Part shown: in pieces, positions 1-9,674 of the stretch
Numbering within the stretch: position 1 is the first letter of the stretch
Layout: each line of letters opens with the position of its first letter
NCBI RefSeq assembly: GCF_025369935.1
Contig: NZ_CP104467.1
Coordinates: 2,301,001-2,365,000, forward strand
Length of the DNA stretch: 64,000 nt
Direction: 5' to 3'
Origin: Paenibacillus andongensis
GTDB taxonomy: Bacteria > Bacillota > Bacilli > Paenibacillales > NBRC-103111
Program-made: the position numbers and the translations under genes
The notes under the pieces: model-generated
The model's input: only the letters and a program-made list of their open reading frames with translations
Told to the model about the DNA's origin: nothing
Database searches by the model: none

Positions 1-182
1 ACTGCATTGATTGGTAGGGGATTTGATTAATTGAGAATAGGCTTTGCATAGAATTGAGCAACAGGTCTATGGCAATAGTAGTAGCGAACGAAAAGGGGGC
101 ATTCATGGTCTGCCGTTTTTCTCTTTTGCAACGACAATTCCATGTTTCAGTGATATGATGTAAAACAAAAACTCTATGTTCA

Positions 183-1982
183 ATGGGGGCGGCTTATTTT
201 CAAATGCGAATGAACAATCTGCTTTACAGGATGAAAACATCGAGGCATTCGATCTATGCAAGGCTTGTTTTCGTTTTTCTCGCTGTTTTATTTCCGCTCC
301 TCGGTTTAGGTTATAGTGTTTATAATTGGGGCTTGCAAGCAGTTAAAGAAGACATCACAACATCGTCCCAAGCGCAAGTGGATTTTTACAGAGATAATTT
401 GGACAGGGAGTTGCAGCGGATCCGACTGTTGCAATTTGATCTGTTTAACGATACGAGTCTGAATGCGTTGGAGGTTGCTAATACGAATCTGTCCGATTAT
501 GAGAGGGATATGAACTTGAAGCGCGTTCAGGAACGAATCGTTGCGATCAAATCCAGCAGCAGGTATGTAACCGAGGTGAAAGTGCTTCTGACTGTGCTTC
601 ATAAAAACGTCAGCAATTTAATCATTGACAATATGAGTGAGTCCGATGAAGGGCTCATTCATGCCATCATTGCCGAGCCTCACGCGCAGCTTTATCATGT
701 AAACGGGCAATTGCTGTTACTCGCTTCATCTTCTTTGGTCCTGACGGAGGATTCTCAAACACCTTCTGCAGTCATTGCAATCGTTTTGTCCGAGAGTGAC
801 ATACGGCAAATGCTGCATGAACTGCAGACCCAGAGGGGAAGCCACGCGTTTCTAATCGGTGGGAAGCCGGGCATCGCCGTATTTGTTGATGAATCCCAAA
901 CTGAGGCCGATCCATTGCCGTCGTACGTTCGGAATCGCGATAACCGGAACTCGGGCGCCGGTTCCAGTTATGAACCAGCTTCTATAGACGAGCAACAGTA
1001 TGCACTTACTTATGGCATTAGCAAGCAGTGGGGCTTGACCATCGTGAAATATGTGACGGTCGACCAACTGTACGAGAAGATCAACCATTACCGATGGATG
1101 TTCGGGTTGTATTCCATGACTGCTTTGTTTGTGATTGTGTTCTTCGCCTTGCTGTTATATAGATTTATTCATGCGCCGCTGACGACATTGGTTAAAGCGT
1201 TCTATCAAGTTGAAATCGGCAATATGAAAGTCGAAATCAAGCACAGCCGCAAGGATGAGTTTCGTCACATATTCACCAGATTCAACGCCATGATCGGCAA
1301 TCTCAACGCCTTGATCGACCAAGTGTACAAGCAGGGGTTGCTGCTGAAGCAAGCGGAGTTCAAGCAGCTGCAAACACAAATCAATCCGCACTTTTTATAT
1401 AACAGCTTTTTTGTCCTCCACAGGTGGATTAAATACGGATATAACGAGGAGGCGGAACTATTCTCGCGTCATTTGGGCAACTATTTTCAATTCGTGACGC
1501 GGAGCTCTTCAGATGAGGTTCCTTTGGAAAGGGAAGTGGAGCACGCCAGAACCTATGTTGAAATTCAGGCGATGCGGTTCTCGAACCGAATTCGTGTCCG
1601 GTTCGATGAGCTTCCAAACGGCCTCGAATTTATTCTGGTGCCTAGGCTGATTCTTCAACCTATTATCGAGAACGCTTTCGAGCACGGCCTTGAAGACAAG
1701 CAGGAGAACGGCTTGCTCGCCATTCATTTTCATAAGACGACGAGTGCACTCCACATCATCGTAGAAGACAACGGGGAGCAGATGACGGATGAAAAGCTGG
1801 AAAGACTGCAAACAGAATTATCCGATTCTGAGGCGATTTATGAAATCACAGGACTCCTCAACATTCATAAGAGATTACTGTACCGTTTCGGCGGGCAAAA
1901 CGGCCTAAGCCTTGGGAGAAGCGAGGTTGGCGGCTTAAAAATAACCTTAACGATTCCCATGGAAGCGGAGTTAGGAGAATGA
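183..1982 (+). CDS. YesM-type sensor histidine kinase
   Basis: Membrane sensor kinase of the YesM/His_kinase (PF06580) type, which usually senses a sugar or its binding protein and phosphorylates the AraC-type regulator next door. Visible parts: membrane segment at about residues 27-46, extracytoplasmic domain of about 250 residues, second membrane segment near 303-325, HAMP linker, the phospho-acceptor motif INPHFLYNSF with His near residue 403, and a HATPase domain with the N-box ENAFEHG and a GLxNIHKRL motif. The first ATG at 183 has no clear ribosome site; ATGs at 204 or 210 lie behind a GGGGGCGG stretch and may be the true start. The stop is 4 bases before the regulator gene, so the two form an operon. 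About 600 residues is normal for the family. Ligand not predictable. Confidence 0.92.
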   Translation: MGAAYFQMRMNNLLYRMKTSRHSIYARLVFVFLAVLFPLLGLGYSVYNWGLQAVKEDITTSSQAQVDFYRDNLDRELQRIRLLQFDLFNDTSLNALEVANTNLSDYERDMNLKRVQERIVAIKSSSRYVTEVKVLLTVLHKNVSNLIIDNMSESDEGLIHAIIAEPHAQLYHVNGQLLLLASSSLVLTEDSQTPSAVIAIVLSESDIRQMLHELQTQRGSHAFLIGGKPGIAVFVDESQTEADPLPSYVRNRDNRNSGAGSSYEPASIDEQQYALTYGISKQWGLTIVKYVTVDQLYEKINHYRWMFGLYSMTALFVIVFFALLLYRFIHAPLTTLVKAFYQVEIGNMKVEIKHSRKDEFRHIFTRFNAMIGNLNALIDQVYKQGLLLKQAEFKQLQTQINPHFLYNSFFVLHRWIKYGYNEEAELFSRHLGNYFQFVTRSSSDEVPLEREVEHARTYVEIQAMRFSNRIRVRFDELPNGLEFILVPRLILQPIIENAFEHGLEDKQENGLLAIHFHKTTSALHIIVEDNGEQMTDEKLERLQTELSDSEAIYEITGLLNIHKRLLYRFGGQNGLSLGRSEVGGLKITLTIPMEAELGE

Positions 1983-1986
1983 ACCC

Positions 1987-3636
1987 ATGTATAAACTATT
2001 GATCGTGGATGACGAAGTTTTAATTGCGGATATGCTGGTGGACCTATTCCGTCAGGCAATGTCGGATGAGTTGGAGGTATATAAGGCTTATTCGGCCAAA
2101 GAAGCGCAGGAATGGTTGGATCTTGCTAAGATAGATATCGTTCTTTCAGATATCAAGATGCCCGGCGTCAGCGGGCTAGAGCTGCTGAATCGAATAACGA
2201 CGAACTGGCCCACCTGCCGTGTTGTATTTCTGACAGGGCATAGAGAATTCGATTATGTTTACGCCGCGATACAGCAAGGCGGTGTGCGTTTTATGCTGAA
2301 GACGGCGGATGACGAGCAAATTGTCGGTACCATTCGGGAGGTACTGCAGGAAATTAAGGAAAGCCATCGTTTGTCGGATTTCATGAAGCAAGCCTCTCGA
2401 CAAATAGAAGCCTCTCGGCCCCTCCTTCAGAATAAGATGATGCAAGAATGCCTTTATGGCTACTATGATGTTCCGGAAACAGTGGGTCAGCACTTGAAGG
2501 AGCTTGAAATTCCGTTATCAGCAACCAGACCTACCTTCATGGTCATCGGTAGGTTTGATTCACTGCCGCCCAAAGCCAGCGCCGTTGACAGGAACGATCG
2601 CCATTGTGCACTTCAGGCACTTGCAGCTAGCTACTTTCCTCAAACTCTTTCATGCTTCGGATTTATCGCTGAACATGCTACTTCCGTATGGCTCATACAA
2701 GTACCCCCGGAAACGGAGGCTTCCGATAGGAGAAAAGCTGTCAACTTGGTGACTGGGGCATTGGAATGTTTGCAATTGGTAACTAGGAGCTCTCTCGAGG
2801 AAACCGTTTCTTTTGCAATGAGTGGAGATTTCCACCCATTTATGGAAATATCCGAAGTGTATAGGATGCTTAAGCAGATGCTGAACAACCGGATCGGTAT
2901 GGGGGCGGAAATGATTTTGTGTGATCGGTCGCTGCCGCTGACGGAGCAGAAACGGTCCGGCGGAAGCAAGAATGCTTTAAAACAGATAGGGAAGTTCAAG
3001 TTGCTGGAGGAGCATCTGGAGCTGGGGCGGAAGCGGGAATTCGTCGAAGCACTGGAACTGCTTTTGGATCATGTACGCGAAGCGCAAAGCCGGGATGATA
3101 TGTCGGCGATCGAAATCTATTTTCGTACTGCGGTATTGCTGACCCATTATATGAACCGTTTTGAATTGGCAGAGGCCATGGAACAAAGCATCGATTTGCA
3201 CCCGCTATTCCGGACGGACGATCATTCGAGCTGGAATGCGGCAGCGGAGTATCTGTTGCGTGTTGCAGAGGCGTTGTTTGCGCTTCAGACGGAACAAGCG
3301 AACAAGAGCGAGGTGGATACGATCTCCCGATTAAAGACATACATTGACGCACATTTGCACGAAGACCTTTCTCTGACCCAATTGGCAGGTCTCCTTTATT
3401 TAAATTCATCCTATTTGTCAAGGCTCTTTAAACAAGCAACGGATCGGAATGTATCCGACTATATAACGGATAAAAGAATCGAAAAGGCCAAAGATTTACT
3501 GAAGAAGAGTACGAAAAAAATACATGAAATCTCGCTGGAAGTCGGGTATGATTCTCAACAATCGTTCACTCGCTTTTTTAAAAACGCTGTCGGGCAAACT
3601 CCGCAGGAATTCAGAGAGTCGTTTATTTCCTATTAG
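1987..3636 (+). CDS. YesN-type response regulator, AraC family
   Basis: Two-component response regulator that should activate the transporter genes downstream. The receiver domain (about 1-120) has the acidic pair DDE at residues 8-10 and the phospho-acceptor Asp55 in IVLSDIKMPG. A variable linker of about 300 residues follows, and the last 100 residues form an AraC/XylS double helix-turn-helix (LSLTQLAGLLYLNSSYLSRLF and a second helix pair ending VGQTPQEFRES). It lies 4 bases after the kinase gene, with which it almost certainly forms one signalling pair. The linker contains a GGDEF-like-position region often seen in YesN proteins, but I see no catalytic motif. Target promoter is probably the one upstream of 3761. 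Confidence 0.93.
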   Translation: MYKLLIVDDEVLIADMLVDLFRQAMSDELEVYKAYSAKEAQEWLDLAKIDIVLSDIKMPGVSGLELLNRITTNWPTCRVVFLTGHREFDYVYAAIQQGGVRFMLKTADDEQIVGTIREVLQEIKESHRLSDFMKQASRQIEASRPLLQNKMMQECLYGYYDVPETVGQHLKELEIPLSATRPTFMVIGRFDSLPPKASAVDRNDRHCALQALAASYFPQTLSCFGFIAEHATSVWLIQVPPETEASDRRKAVNLVTGALECLQLVTRSSLEETVSFAMSGDFHPFMEISEVYRMLKQMLNNRIGMGAEMILCDRSLPLTEQKRSGGSKNALKQIGKFKLLEEHLELGRKREFVEALELLLDHVREAQSRDDMSAIEIYFRTAVLLTHYMNRFELAEAMEQSIDLHPLFRTDDHSSWNAAAEYLLRVAEALFALQTEQANKSEVDTISRLKTYIDAHLHEDLSLTQLAGLLYLNSSYLSRLFKQATDRNVSDYITDKRIEKAKDLLKKSTKKIHEISLEVGYDSQQSFTRFFKNAVGQTPQEFRESFISY

Positions 3637-3693
3637 CGAAACGGCTGTGAATACGTCAAAAGACGTTAAAAAGGTAAAAAGATGCGAATAGAG

Positions 3694-3708
3694 ATGAAAA
3701 CGCATTCA
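3694..3708 (+). promoter_or_regulatory. Catabolite-responsive element (cre), perfect consensus
   Basis: ATGAAAACGCATTCA fits the CcpA-site consensus WTGNAANCGNWNNCW at every position. It lies 53 bases before the solute-binding protein start and just upstream of a TATACT hexamer, so glucose repression of the first transporter operon by CcpA-HPr(Ser-P) is likely. Inference from motif match only. Confidence 0.75.
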
Positions 3709-3760
3709 ATCTATACTAAAACATGTAAGCTACTTTTATACTTCAGTTGGGGGGATTTAC

Positions 3761-5491
3761 ATGAGAAAACAGCTGCGAACGGTTTCTTTTCTTCTTGCAG
3801 CCAGCTTGACACTTGCGGGATTGAGTGCATGCAGCAATAACGGGGGCACTAGTTCCAAAACTACAGATGCGGCGGATAAGTCTACGACGCAACCTGCACC
3901 TACTTCCGCTGCAGCGGATCCTATGGGTAAGTACACCACACCTATTACCATCACGACGGTAAAACGCACGAATCAAAACATGAAGTACCAGGATGGACAA
4001 TCGCTCGAAAACAACTCCTGGACCAATTTTCTCAAAGACCAAGGTGTCAACATAAAGTATGCTTGGACATCCGATGCTAGCCAATTCGAGAACAGAATGA
4101 ACGTGTCCATCGCTTCCTCCGATCTTCCAGATCTGTTGCCGCAAATAACGGGATCGCAAGCAAGCACCTTGATTAAAGGCGATCAACTTTTGGACCTGAA
4201 GCCGTATCTTGATAAATATCTTTCTCCGGAAGCGAAGAAAATTCTTTACAACGACGGCGGCACCGTAATGAATGGAACGATTACTAAAGACGGCAAACAG
4301 TTTTTGCTGCCTTTGTCAGCTAGTGAAATAAGAGCGGATATCAAATCGCTATGGATTCGCAAGGATTGGCTGGACAAACTTCATTTGCAACCGCCAAAAA
4401 CCGTGCAGGATTTCGTCAAAATCGCTGACGCGTTCACAAATGGGGATCCCGACGGAAACGGCAAAGCGGATACTTACGGATTCGGCATCGCCGGCAAGGA
4501 CAATCTGATAAAGGACTGGGGCGGCGCCGATAGCGTGTTCGAAATGTTCCATGCTCAGCCTGGCGACTGGTTTGACGGTTCCTTGTTCTATGAGAAAGAT
4601 AGCTCGGGCAAAGTGATCTGGTCGGGCAGCAAGCCTGGGGTGAAGCAAGCGCTGTCGTTGCTTCAGGATATGTACAAAAAAGGGGATTTAGACAAGGGCT
4701 TTGGTACTGACGATGCTGGCGGCAAGCTGGCTCAAGATATTACCGGAGGCAAAGTAGGCATGTTCACGGGTCGCTGGTGGCAAGCTCTATGGCCGCTGCC
4801 CGATCTGAGAACTAAAGATCCGAAAGCGGATTGGATTGTTGTTGGTATGCCTTCCGGTGACGGACAGCCGGTACAGCCGTATGGGTATCGCCCGGGGAAC
4901 GTCTACGTAGCCGTTTCCAAGAATGCGAAAAATCCGGAAGCTATCGTGAAGATGATCAACTGGTATGTGGAGAAAGTTTACGGTGCTCAAGCAGATCCCG
5001 TCCATTTCGCCAATCCGGATCAAACCAATAATCTCGGCAATTCCGTACAAAGCGCACCGTTTGTTGTAAATGATCCGTACAAGCTATCTAAGGATTACGA
5101 GGCTGTATCCGCAGCGATCAAAGCCAAGGATCCATCGAAACTGAATGTCGAGCAAAAGCAGTTCTACGACGACGAACAGAAATTTGAAAAAGATCCGACC
5201 TATGTGAATGGATGGACGGCATGGCAAAATTACAGCGGTGCTGACGGTTCTGCAGGGAAATACTATTTCCAAGACGTTCAGGAGAAGGACATATTGAAGA
5301 ATGCCTTCTTCAAAGTTCCTAGTGACTTGATGGTTTCAAAAGTTCCGACGTACAAGAAAATGGCCGAGGAAATGGTTTCGAAAATCATTTACGGTCAGGC
5401 ATCAGTTGATGAGTGGGATAAAACGGCAGAAAACTGGGATAAATTAGGCGGATCGGAAATTTTGAAATATGTTCAAAGCGAAGTAAAATAA
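3761..5491 (+). CDS. Sugar ABC transporter solute-binding lipoprotein (LplA-like, family 1)
   Basis: Extracellular lipoprotein that captures an oligosaccharide and delivers it to the two permeases encoded downstream. The signal peptide ends in the lipobox LSAC (Cys near residue 25), followed by a Ser/Thr/Ala-rich tether. The mature domain carries the signature of the large (about 550-residue) SBP_bac_1 proteins, for example WIRKDWLDKL and DPDGNGKADTYG, a calcium-loop-like motif common in this group. A GGGGG ribosome site precedes the ATG. Preceded by a cre box and by the YesMN pair, which is the usual arrangement. The sugar cannot be read from sequence; the neighbouring GH29 enzyme suggests a fucosylated oligosaccharide. 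Confidence 0.93.
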   Translation: MRKQLRTVSFLLAASLTLAGLSACSNNGGTSSKTTDAADKSTTQPAPTSAAADPMGKYTTPITITTVKRTNQNMKYQDGQSLENNSWTNFLKDQGVNIKYAWTSDASQFENRMNVSIASSDLPDLLPQITGSQASTLIKGDQLLDLKPYLDKYLSPEAKKILYNDGGTVMNGTITKDGKQFLLPLSASEIRADIKSLWIRKDWLDKLHLQPPKTVQDFVKIADAFTNGDPDGNGKADTYGFGIAGKDNLIKDWGGADSVFEMFHAQPGDWFDGSLFYEKDSSGKVIWSGSKPGVKQALSLLQDMYKKGDLDKGFGTDDAGGKLAQDITGGKVGMFTGRWWQALWPLPDLRTKDPKADWIVVGMPSGDGQPVQPYGYRPGNVYVAVSKNAKNPEAIVKMINWYVEKVYGAQADPVHFANPDQTNNLGNSVQSAPFVVNDPYKLSKDYEAVSAAIKAKDPSKLNVEQKQFYDDEQKFEKDPTYVNGWTAWQNYSGADGSAGKYYFQDVQEKDILKNAFFKVPSDLMVSKVPTYKKMAEEMVSKIIYGQASVDEWDKTAENWDKLGGSEILKYVQSEVK

Positions 5492-5498
5492 GCTGTTA

Positions 5499-5538
5499 GA
5501 AGCGGGGAGTTGCTTAGGCAATTGCGGTTTCCCGCTTC
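5499..5538 (+). other. Intercistronic hairpin without T-run
   Basis: GAAGCGGGGA pairs with TTTCCCGCTTC across a loop containing its own small TTGC/GGCAA stem. There is no downstream T-run, so it looks like an mRNA-processing or 3'-stabilising hairpin rather than a terminator. Such structures between binding-protein and permease genes usually raise binding-protein mRNA relative to permease mRNA. Confidence 0.55.
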
Positions 5539-5571
5539 ATATTACCGCTAAATGCAGGAGGCGGAGACACC

Positions 5572-6489
5572 GTGCAAAGATCGCAGATGAAAAGAGAACT
5601 ACCTTTATATGTAATGATTATGATTCCGGCAATTCTAGTTTTTGTATTCAGTTACATCCCGATGGCAGGGATCGTCATGGCGTTTCAGGATTTCGTGCCT
5701 TCCAGCCACGGGTTCCTCTATTCGCTCATCCATTCCAGGTTTGTCGGACTGGACGTATTTCGCACTTTATTTATATCGCCGGACACAAAGAGCGTGATTG
5801 CAAATACGTTTTTCATTTCGGCTTTGAAAATCGTTGTGAAGCTCCTCGTTCCGCTTATTTTTGCCCTGCTTTTAAATGAAGTTGCAAAGAATTGGTTTCG
5901 GAAGCTGGCGACGACGATTACTTACCTGCCCTTTTTCCTTTCTTGGGTCGTTGTGGGAGGCGTATTGCTTGATTTTTTCTCGCCGCAAGACGGTGCGTTC
6001 AATCATCTTCTGAATCAAATCGGAATAACGCATCCGACATTCTTCTTCGGTACGGCGAGTCAATTTCCGTATGCAGTCGTGGTTTCCGACTTATGGAAGG
6101 AAATCGGTTATAACACAATCATATTCTTGGCGGCGCTGACGTCGGTAGATGTATCGATGTACGAAGCTGCTGTAATTGATGGCGCGGGAAGGTGGAAGCA
6201 GACGATCTATTTAACGCTTCCCGCTATAACGCCCATGGTGATACTGGTCGGCATTCTCAGTCTGGGCAACATCTTGAACGCCGGTCAGGATCAAATTCTG
6301 AATTTATACAGTCCGGTTGTTTATTCATCCGGCGACATTATTGACACCTACGCTTTCAGGCAAGGCATACAGCAGGGGCAATTCAGCATTGCGACAGCTG
6401 TGGGATTGTTTAAATCCATCGTTTCTTTTTTGATGATTTCCGTATCATACTGGTTGACTAATAAATGGACCGGTTATCGTGTTTTCTAG
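5572..6489 (+). CDS. Sugar ABC transporter permease, LplB type
   Basis: First of two inner-membrane permeases of the carbohydrate (CUT1) ABC transporter. Starts with GTG behind an AGGAGGCGG ribosome site at 5556-5564. About six hydrophobic segments are visible, with the cytoplasmic EAA loop YEAAVIDGAGRWKQTIYLTLP near residue 200, the ATPase contact. The N-terminal PLYVMIMIPAILVFVFSYIPMAG is typical of LplB/YtcP-partner permeases. About 305 residues is the family norm. No ATPase gene lies in this operon, so a shared multitask ATPase (MsmX-like) elsewhere is the likely energiser. Confidence 0.93.
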   Translation: MQRSQMKRELPLYVMIMIPAILVFVFSYIPMAGIVMAFQDFVPSSHGFLYSLIHSRFVGLDVFRTLFISPDTKSVIANTFFISALKIVVKLLVPLIFALLLNEVAKNWFRKLATTITYLPFFLSWVVVGGVLLDFFSPQDGAFNHLLNQIGITHPTFFFGTASQFPYAVVVSDLWKEIGYNTIIFLAALTSVDVSMYEAAVIDGAGRWKQTIYLTLPAITPMVILVGILSLGNILNAGQDQILNLYSPVVYSSGDIIDTYAFRQGIQQGQFSIATAVGLFKSIVSFLMISVSYWLTNKWTGYRVF

Positions 6490-6519
6490 ACACTGCCGGC
6501 CGATGGAGAGGGAATGAAG

Positions 6520-7428
6520 ATGAGCCATTCGGATGCAGTATTGAGTTATGAAAACAAATCGTTTGGCCGGAAGCTGTTCGTATATTCCAACTATTCTTTG
6601 CTTGCAATTGGTACACTGATCAGTCTCGTACCTTTATGGAACATACTTTGCATGTCGTTCAGCTCCAACACCTACGTATCCGCAGGGGAAGTTTTTTTAT
6701 GGCCGAAAGGATTTACTTTCCAGCCCTATAGTTATATCTTGAGCAATGTGGATTTTTATAGGTCTTTATGGATTTCTATAGAAAGAACAGTACTCGGTAT
6801 TATAGCGATGATGGTGTGCACCATTCTTGCCGCCTATCCGTTATCTAGAGAACAGAGCGAATTTCGCAGCCGGCCTTTCTTTATCTGGTATTTCCTTATT
6901 ACGATGTTGTTCAGCGGCGGCCTCATTCCATGGTTTATGGTAGTGAAATGGGTTGGATTATACAACAATTTGGGTTCCCTTGTTATTGTTCCGGCAGTAC
7001 AAGTGTTCCACATCTTAATCATGATGAATTTTATCCGAAGTCTTCCAAAAGAGATCGAGGAATCCGCCTATTTGGACGGGGCCGGCCACTTTCAAACACT
7101 TGTAAGAGTATTGCTGCCTTTATGCAAGCCTTCCTTGGCCACGCTTCTTCTGTTCGCCTTTGTGTTTCACTGGAATAACTGGTTTGACGGCTTTATATTC
7201 ATGAGTAATAAGGAAGGCTATCCGCTGCAAACGTATTTATATACTGTGCTTACCGTTCCTGATACTTCCAATATGACGCCAGATCAAATCAAGATTTTCG
7301 CTAATTTGAATTCAAAGTCGATCAAGGCTTCGGAAATATTTGTAAGCGCGCTGCCAATTTTGGTCATCTATCCTTTCCTTCAGAAGTATTTCACCAAGGG
7401 AATTGTGCTGGGCAGCGTTAAAGGTTAA
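6520..7428 (+). CDS. Sugar ABC transporter permease, LplC/YtcP type
   Basis: Second permease of the same CUT1 importer. Six hydrophobic segments, the EAA loop ESAYLDGAGHFQTLVRVLLP, and the terminal FTKGIVLGSVKG that marks the YtcP/LplC group. ATG 6520 is 7 bases after GGAGAGG (6505-6511); an in-frame ATG at 6514 is too close to that site, so 6520 is preferred. Only 30 bases separate it from the first permease, so they are co-transcribed and probably form a heterodimer. Confidence 0.92.
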   Translation: MSHSDAVLSYENKSFGRKLFVYSNYSLLAIGTLISLVPLWNILCMSFSSNTYVSAGEVFLWPKGFTFQPYSYILSNVDFYRSLWISIERTVLGIIAMMVCTILAAYPLSREQSEFRSRPFFIWYFLITMLFSGGLIPWFMVVKWVGLYNNLGSLVIVPAVQVFHILIMMNFIRSLPKEIEESAYLDGAGHFQTLVRVLLPLCKPSLATLLLFAFVFHWNNWFDGFIFMSNKEGYPLQTYLYTVLTVPDTSNMTPDQIKIFANLNSKSIKASEIFVSALPILVIYPFLQKYFTKGIVLGSVKG

Positions 7429-7465
7429 GAGCGAAGAAAAAATAGGTAAATAGGAGAGATTAAGC

Positions 7466-8806
7466 GTGAAATTGCTTCATGAAATGAAGAAAAATTATGT
7501 TCCAGTTGAAGTTCCTCCGCTATCTGAAGCGGATATGCAATGGTTTCGCGATTCGAAATTCGGGATGTTTATTCATTGGGGCCTATATGCACTGCTTGGC
7601 AGAGGCGAATGGGTGATGTTTAACGAACGCATGGATGTATCGGAATATGCCAGTCTAGCAGAACAGTTTGACGCTAAAGGTTTCGATCCTAAAGCATGGG
7701 CACGTACGGCGAAAGAAGCCGGCATGAAGTATATGGTTTTGACAACCAAGCACCACGACGGATTCTGCCTATTTGACAGTAAAGCTAGCAGTTTCAATAG
7801 TGTGAATTCGGCTGCCGGAAGAGACTTGGTTGCAGAATTCGTGGAAGCTTGCAGAGCTGAGGGTCTCAAGGTCGGATTGTATTATTCGCCAATGGATTGG
7901 CGCTTTCCCGGATATTTCTTTCCGGAGATGTATATGGAAAGTGCGCTGCAAATGAAAGAGCAGTGTTGGGAGCATATCCGAGAGTTGATGACGGGTTACG
8001 GAAAAATCGATATCCTGTGGTATGACGGGGAATGGCTCGCGCATGGGGGCATTAACTGGGAAGTCGAGAAGGGTTGGTACAGGAATGATGACTTTGCCAC
8101 GGACGATATCTATTTCAAAGTCAATTACTTCTGGGAGTCGGAGAAATTAAATGCGATGGTACGTGAGCTTCAACCCGGTATCATGATCAATAATCGTTCT
8201 GGTTGGAAAGGAGACTTTCACGTACGGGAACGTAGAATTGGCGGCATGAGAACGGATAAACCATGGGACTCCAACGATTGTTTGACACAGTCATGGGGCT
8301 ATATCCCCAATGCGCCCATGCTGACATTGCAGGAGTGCATTCACCATCTTATTAATACGGTTACCCGCGACGGAAACTATTTATTGAATGTCGGTCCAAC
8401 AGGGGATGGTGCGATAGAGGATCGGCAAATTGCTTTGCTCAGGCAGGCGGGAGATTGGCTAAAGCGTTACGGATATACGTTGTATGAAACCCGTGGAGGG
8501 CCGTTCATTCCGGGGGAATGGGGAGGAGCAACCTATTCGCAAAATATTGTGTATCTTCACATTATCGATTGGCCTAGCGAAAAATTGGTTATGCCTAAGT
8601 TGAGTCAGTCTATCGCCGCATGGGAAAATATTACTTCTAATAATGCCATTGTGGAAGAGACAGAGATGGCGATCGAAATATCGGTTCCCGTGGAAGGCAG
8701 GGATTCGATCGATACCATCATAGCCCTGCATTTTGCAGATCCTATAACATGGGAGGGTGTGACCGAGGTAGAGCAAGACGCTTACGGGCTTGCGGACGGT
8801 CTGTAA
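7466..8806 (+). CDS. GH29 alpha-L-fucosidase
   Basis: Retaining alpha-L-fucosidase that removes terminal fucose from oligosaccharides. Family signatures: FGMFIHWGLYALLGRGEW near residues 33-50, TTKHHDGFCLFDS near 93-105, and KIDILWYDGEW near 185, whose Asp is the expected nucleophile. Later come GNYLLNVGPTGDG and GDWLKRYGYTLYETRGGP. GTG start 8 bases after AGGAGA. No signal peptide, so it acts in the cytoplasm on imported sugars, consistent with the transporter just upstream. About 446 residues fits a GH29 catalytic domain without extra modules. The protein ends close to a truncated GH31 gene, and its last ~15 residues (VTEVEQDAYGLADGL) may derive from the deletion junction. Confidence 0.92.
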   Translation: MKLLHEMKKNYVPVEVPPLSEADMQWFRDSKFGMFIHWGLYALLGRGEWVMFNERMDVSEYASLAEQFDAKGFDPKAWARTAKEAGMKYMVLTTKHHDGFCLFDSKASSFNSVNSAAGRDLVAEFVEACRAEGLKVGLYYSPMDWRFPGYFFPEMYMESALQMKEQCWEHIRELMTGYGKIDILWYDGEWLAHGGINWEVEKGWYRNDDFATDDIYFKVNYFWESEKLNAMVRELQPGIMINNRSGWKGDFHVRERRIGGMRTDKPWDSNDCLTQSWGYIPNAPMLTLQECIHHLINTVTRDGNYLLNVGPTGDGAIEDRQIALLRQAGDWLKRYGYTLYETRGGPFIPGEWGGATYSQNIVYLHIIDWPSEKLVMPKLSQSIAAWENITSNNAIVEETEMAIEISVPVEGRDSIDTIIALHFADPITWEGVTEVEQDAYGLADGL

Positions 8807-8807
8807 C

Positions 8808-9387
8808 ACATGGAATAGGGGATAAGAATCATGAATGGCAAGGCAATGGGCTTGATGCATTAATCCCTGACGGCTTGGCGCAAGGTCTTCTTGGCTATGC
8901 CTATACATGCCCCGATATGATCGGTGGAGGCGAATATACGAATTTTACCTCGGCCAGATTGGACTCGGAATTATTTGTTCGTTATGCCAAGTGCTCTGCG
9001 TTGTTTCCTATGATGCAGTTCTCTGCGGCACCTTGGCGGGTTCTGGATGACGAGCATTTGCGATACTGTGTAGAGGCAGCCAAGCTTCATGCGCAGTTCG
9101 GCTCAGAGATTCTGGATCTTGCCAAGCACTCAGCTATCACCGGAGAGCCGATTCTACGTCACATGGCTTATGAATTTCCCGAAGAAGGCATGGAGACCAT
9201 CCAAGATCAATTCATGCTGGGGAGCTCTCTACTTGTTGCACCCGTTGTAGTGAAGGGTATGAGGACACGAATTGTGATGTTCCCATTTGGTACTTGGATA
9301 GGAGATGACGGTAGTATCGTGAAGGGACCTGTAAACCTGCAAATTGAGGTACCATTAGGTAGACTTCCTTGGTACAGGAAGCGTTAA
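8808..9387 (+). pseudogene. 5'-truncated GH31 glycosidase remnant
   Basis: The encoded stretch GDKNHEWQGNGLDALIPDG, then GLLGYAYTCPDMIGGGE, then the C-terminal barrel part (ILRHMAYEFPEEGM, FMLGSSLLVAPVV, FPFGTWIGDDG), is the last third of a GH31 alpha-glucosidase/alpha-xylosidase-like enzyme. The Asp in GDKNHEW corresponds to the acid/base region, but the nucleophile segment and everything N-terminal are missing. No sensible start with a ribosome site exists. It begins immediately after the GH29 stop, so a deletion probably removed the gene's 5' two thirds. A full GH31 is about 600-800 residues; this holds about 190. Confidence 0.85.
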
Positions 9388-9427
9388 ATCATCGGCCTTC
9401 GTACTAAACGCTACTATTAAGAAGTTA

Positions 9428-9462
9428 GACGACTTTTCCAGACATGGGAAGTCGTTTTTTTC
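9428..9462 (+). terminator. Rho-independent terminator
   Basis: ACGACTT and AAGTCGT arms around a short loop, followed by a run of seven Ts. It closes the first transporter/fucosidase operon. Confidence 0.75.
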
Positions 9463-9545
9463 ATTTTGTCTCACGAGATGTTCAGTGACATAGAATCGAT
9501 TCCAGCTGAACTATGAATAGATCGGAACCATTCTTACCAAACTGA

Positions 9546-9668
9546 GGACAGTGGAACTTAGTAGGAAGTTACACATTCAATGCAGGGACATCGGGTAATG
9601 TGGTGATTAGCAATACAGGGACAACAGGATTCGTAATCGCGGATGCTGTTAAATTTGTACCCCATTAA
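9546..9668 (+). pseudogene. Orphan C-terminal tail of a golvesin-like carbohydrate-binding module
   Basis: Reads GQWNLVGSYTFNAGTSG, then GTTGFVIADAVKFV, then PH and a stop. This matches the end of the golvesin C-terminal-like modules in the next gene (compare [19 protein letters not shown] and GDAVKFV). An in-frame TGA at 9543 cuts it off upstream. It is the last 40 codons of a lost modular secreted protein, still followed by that gene's terminator. Confidence 0.8.
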
Positions 9669-9674
9669 ATCAGA

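Noticed and set aside
2504-2999. Extra small frames inside the first response regulator
   Set aside because: They overlap a well-supported plus-strand gene in other frames, without ribosome sites or recognisable motifs.
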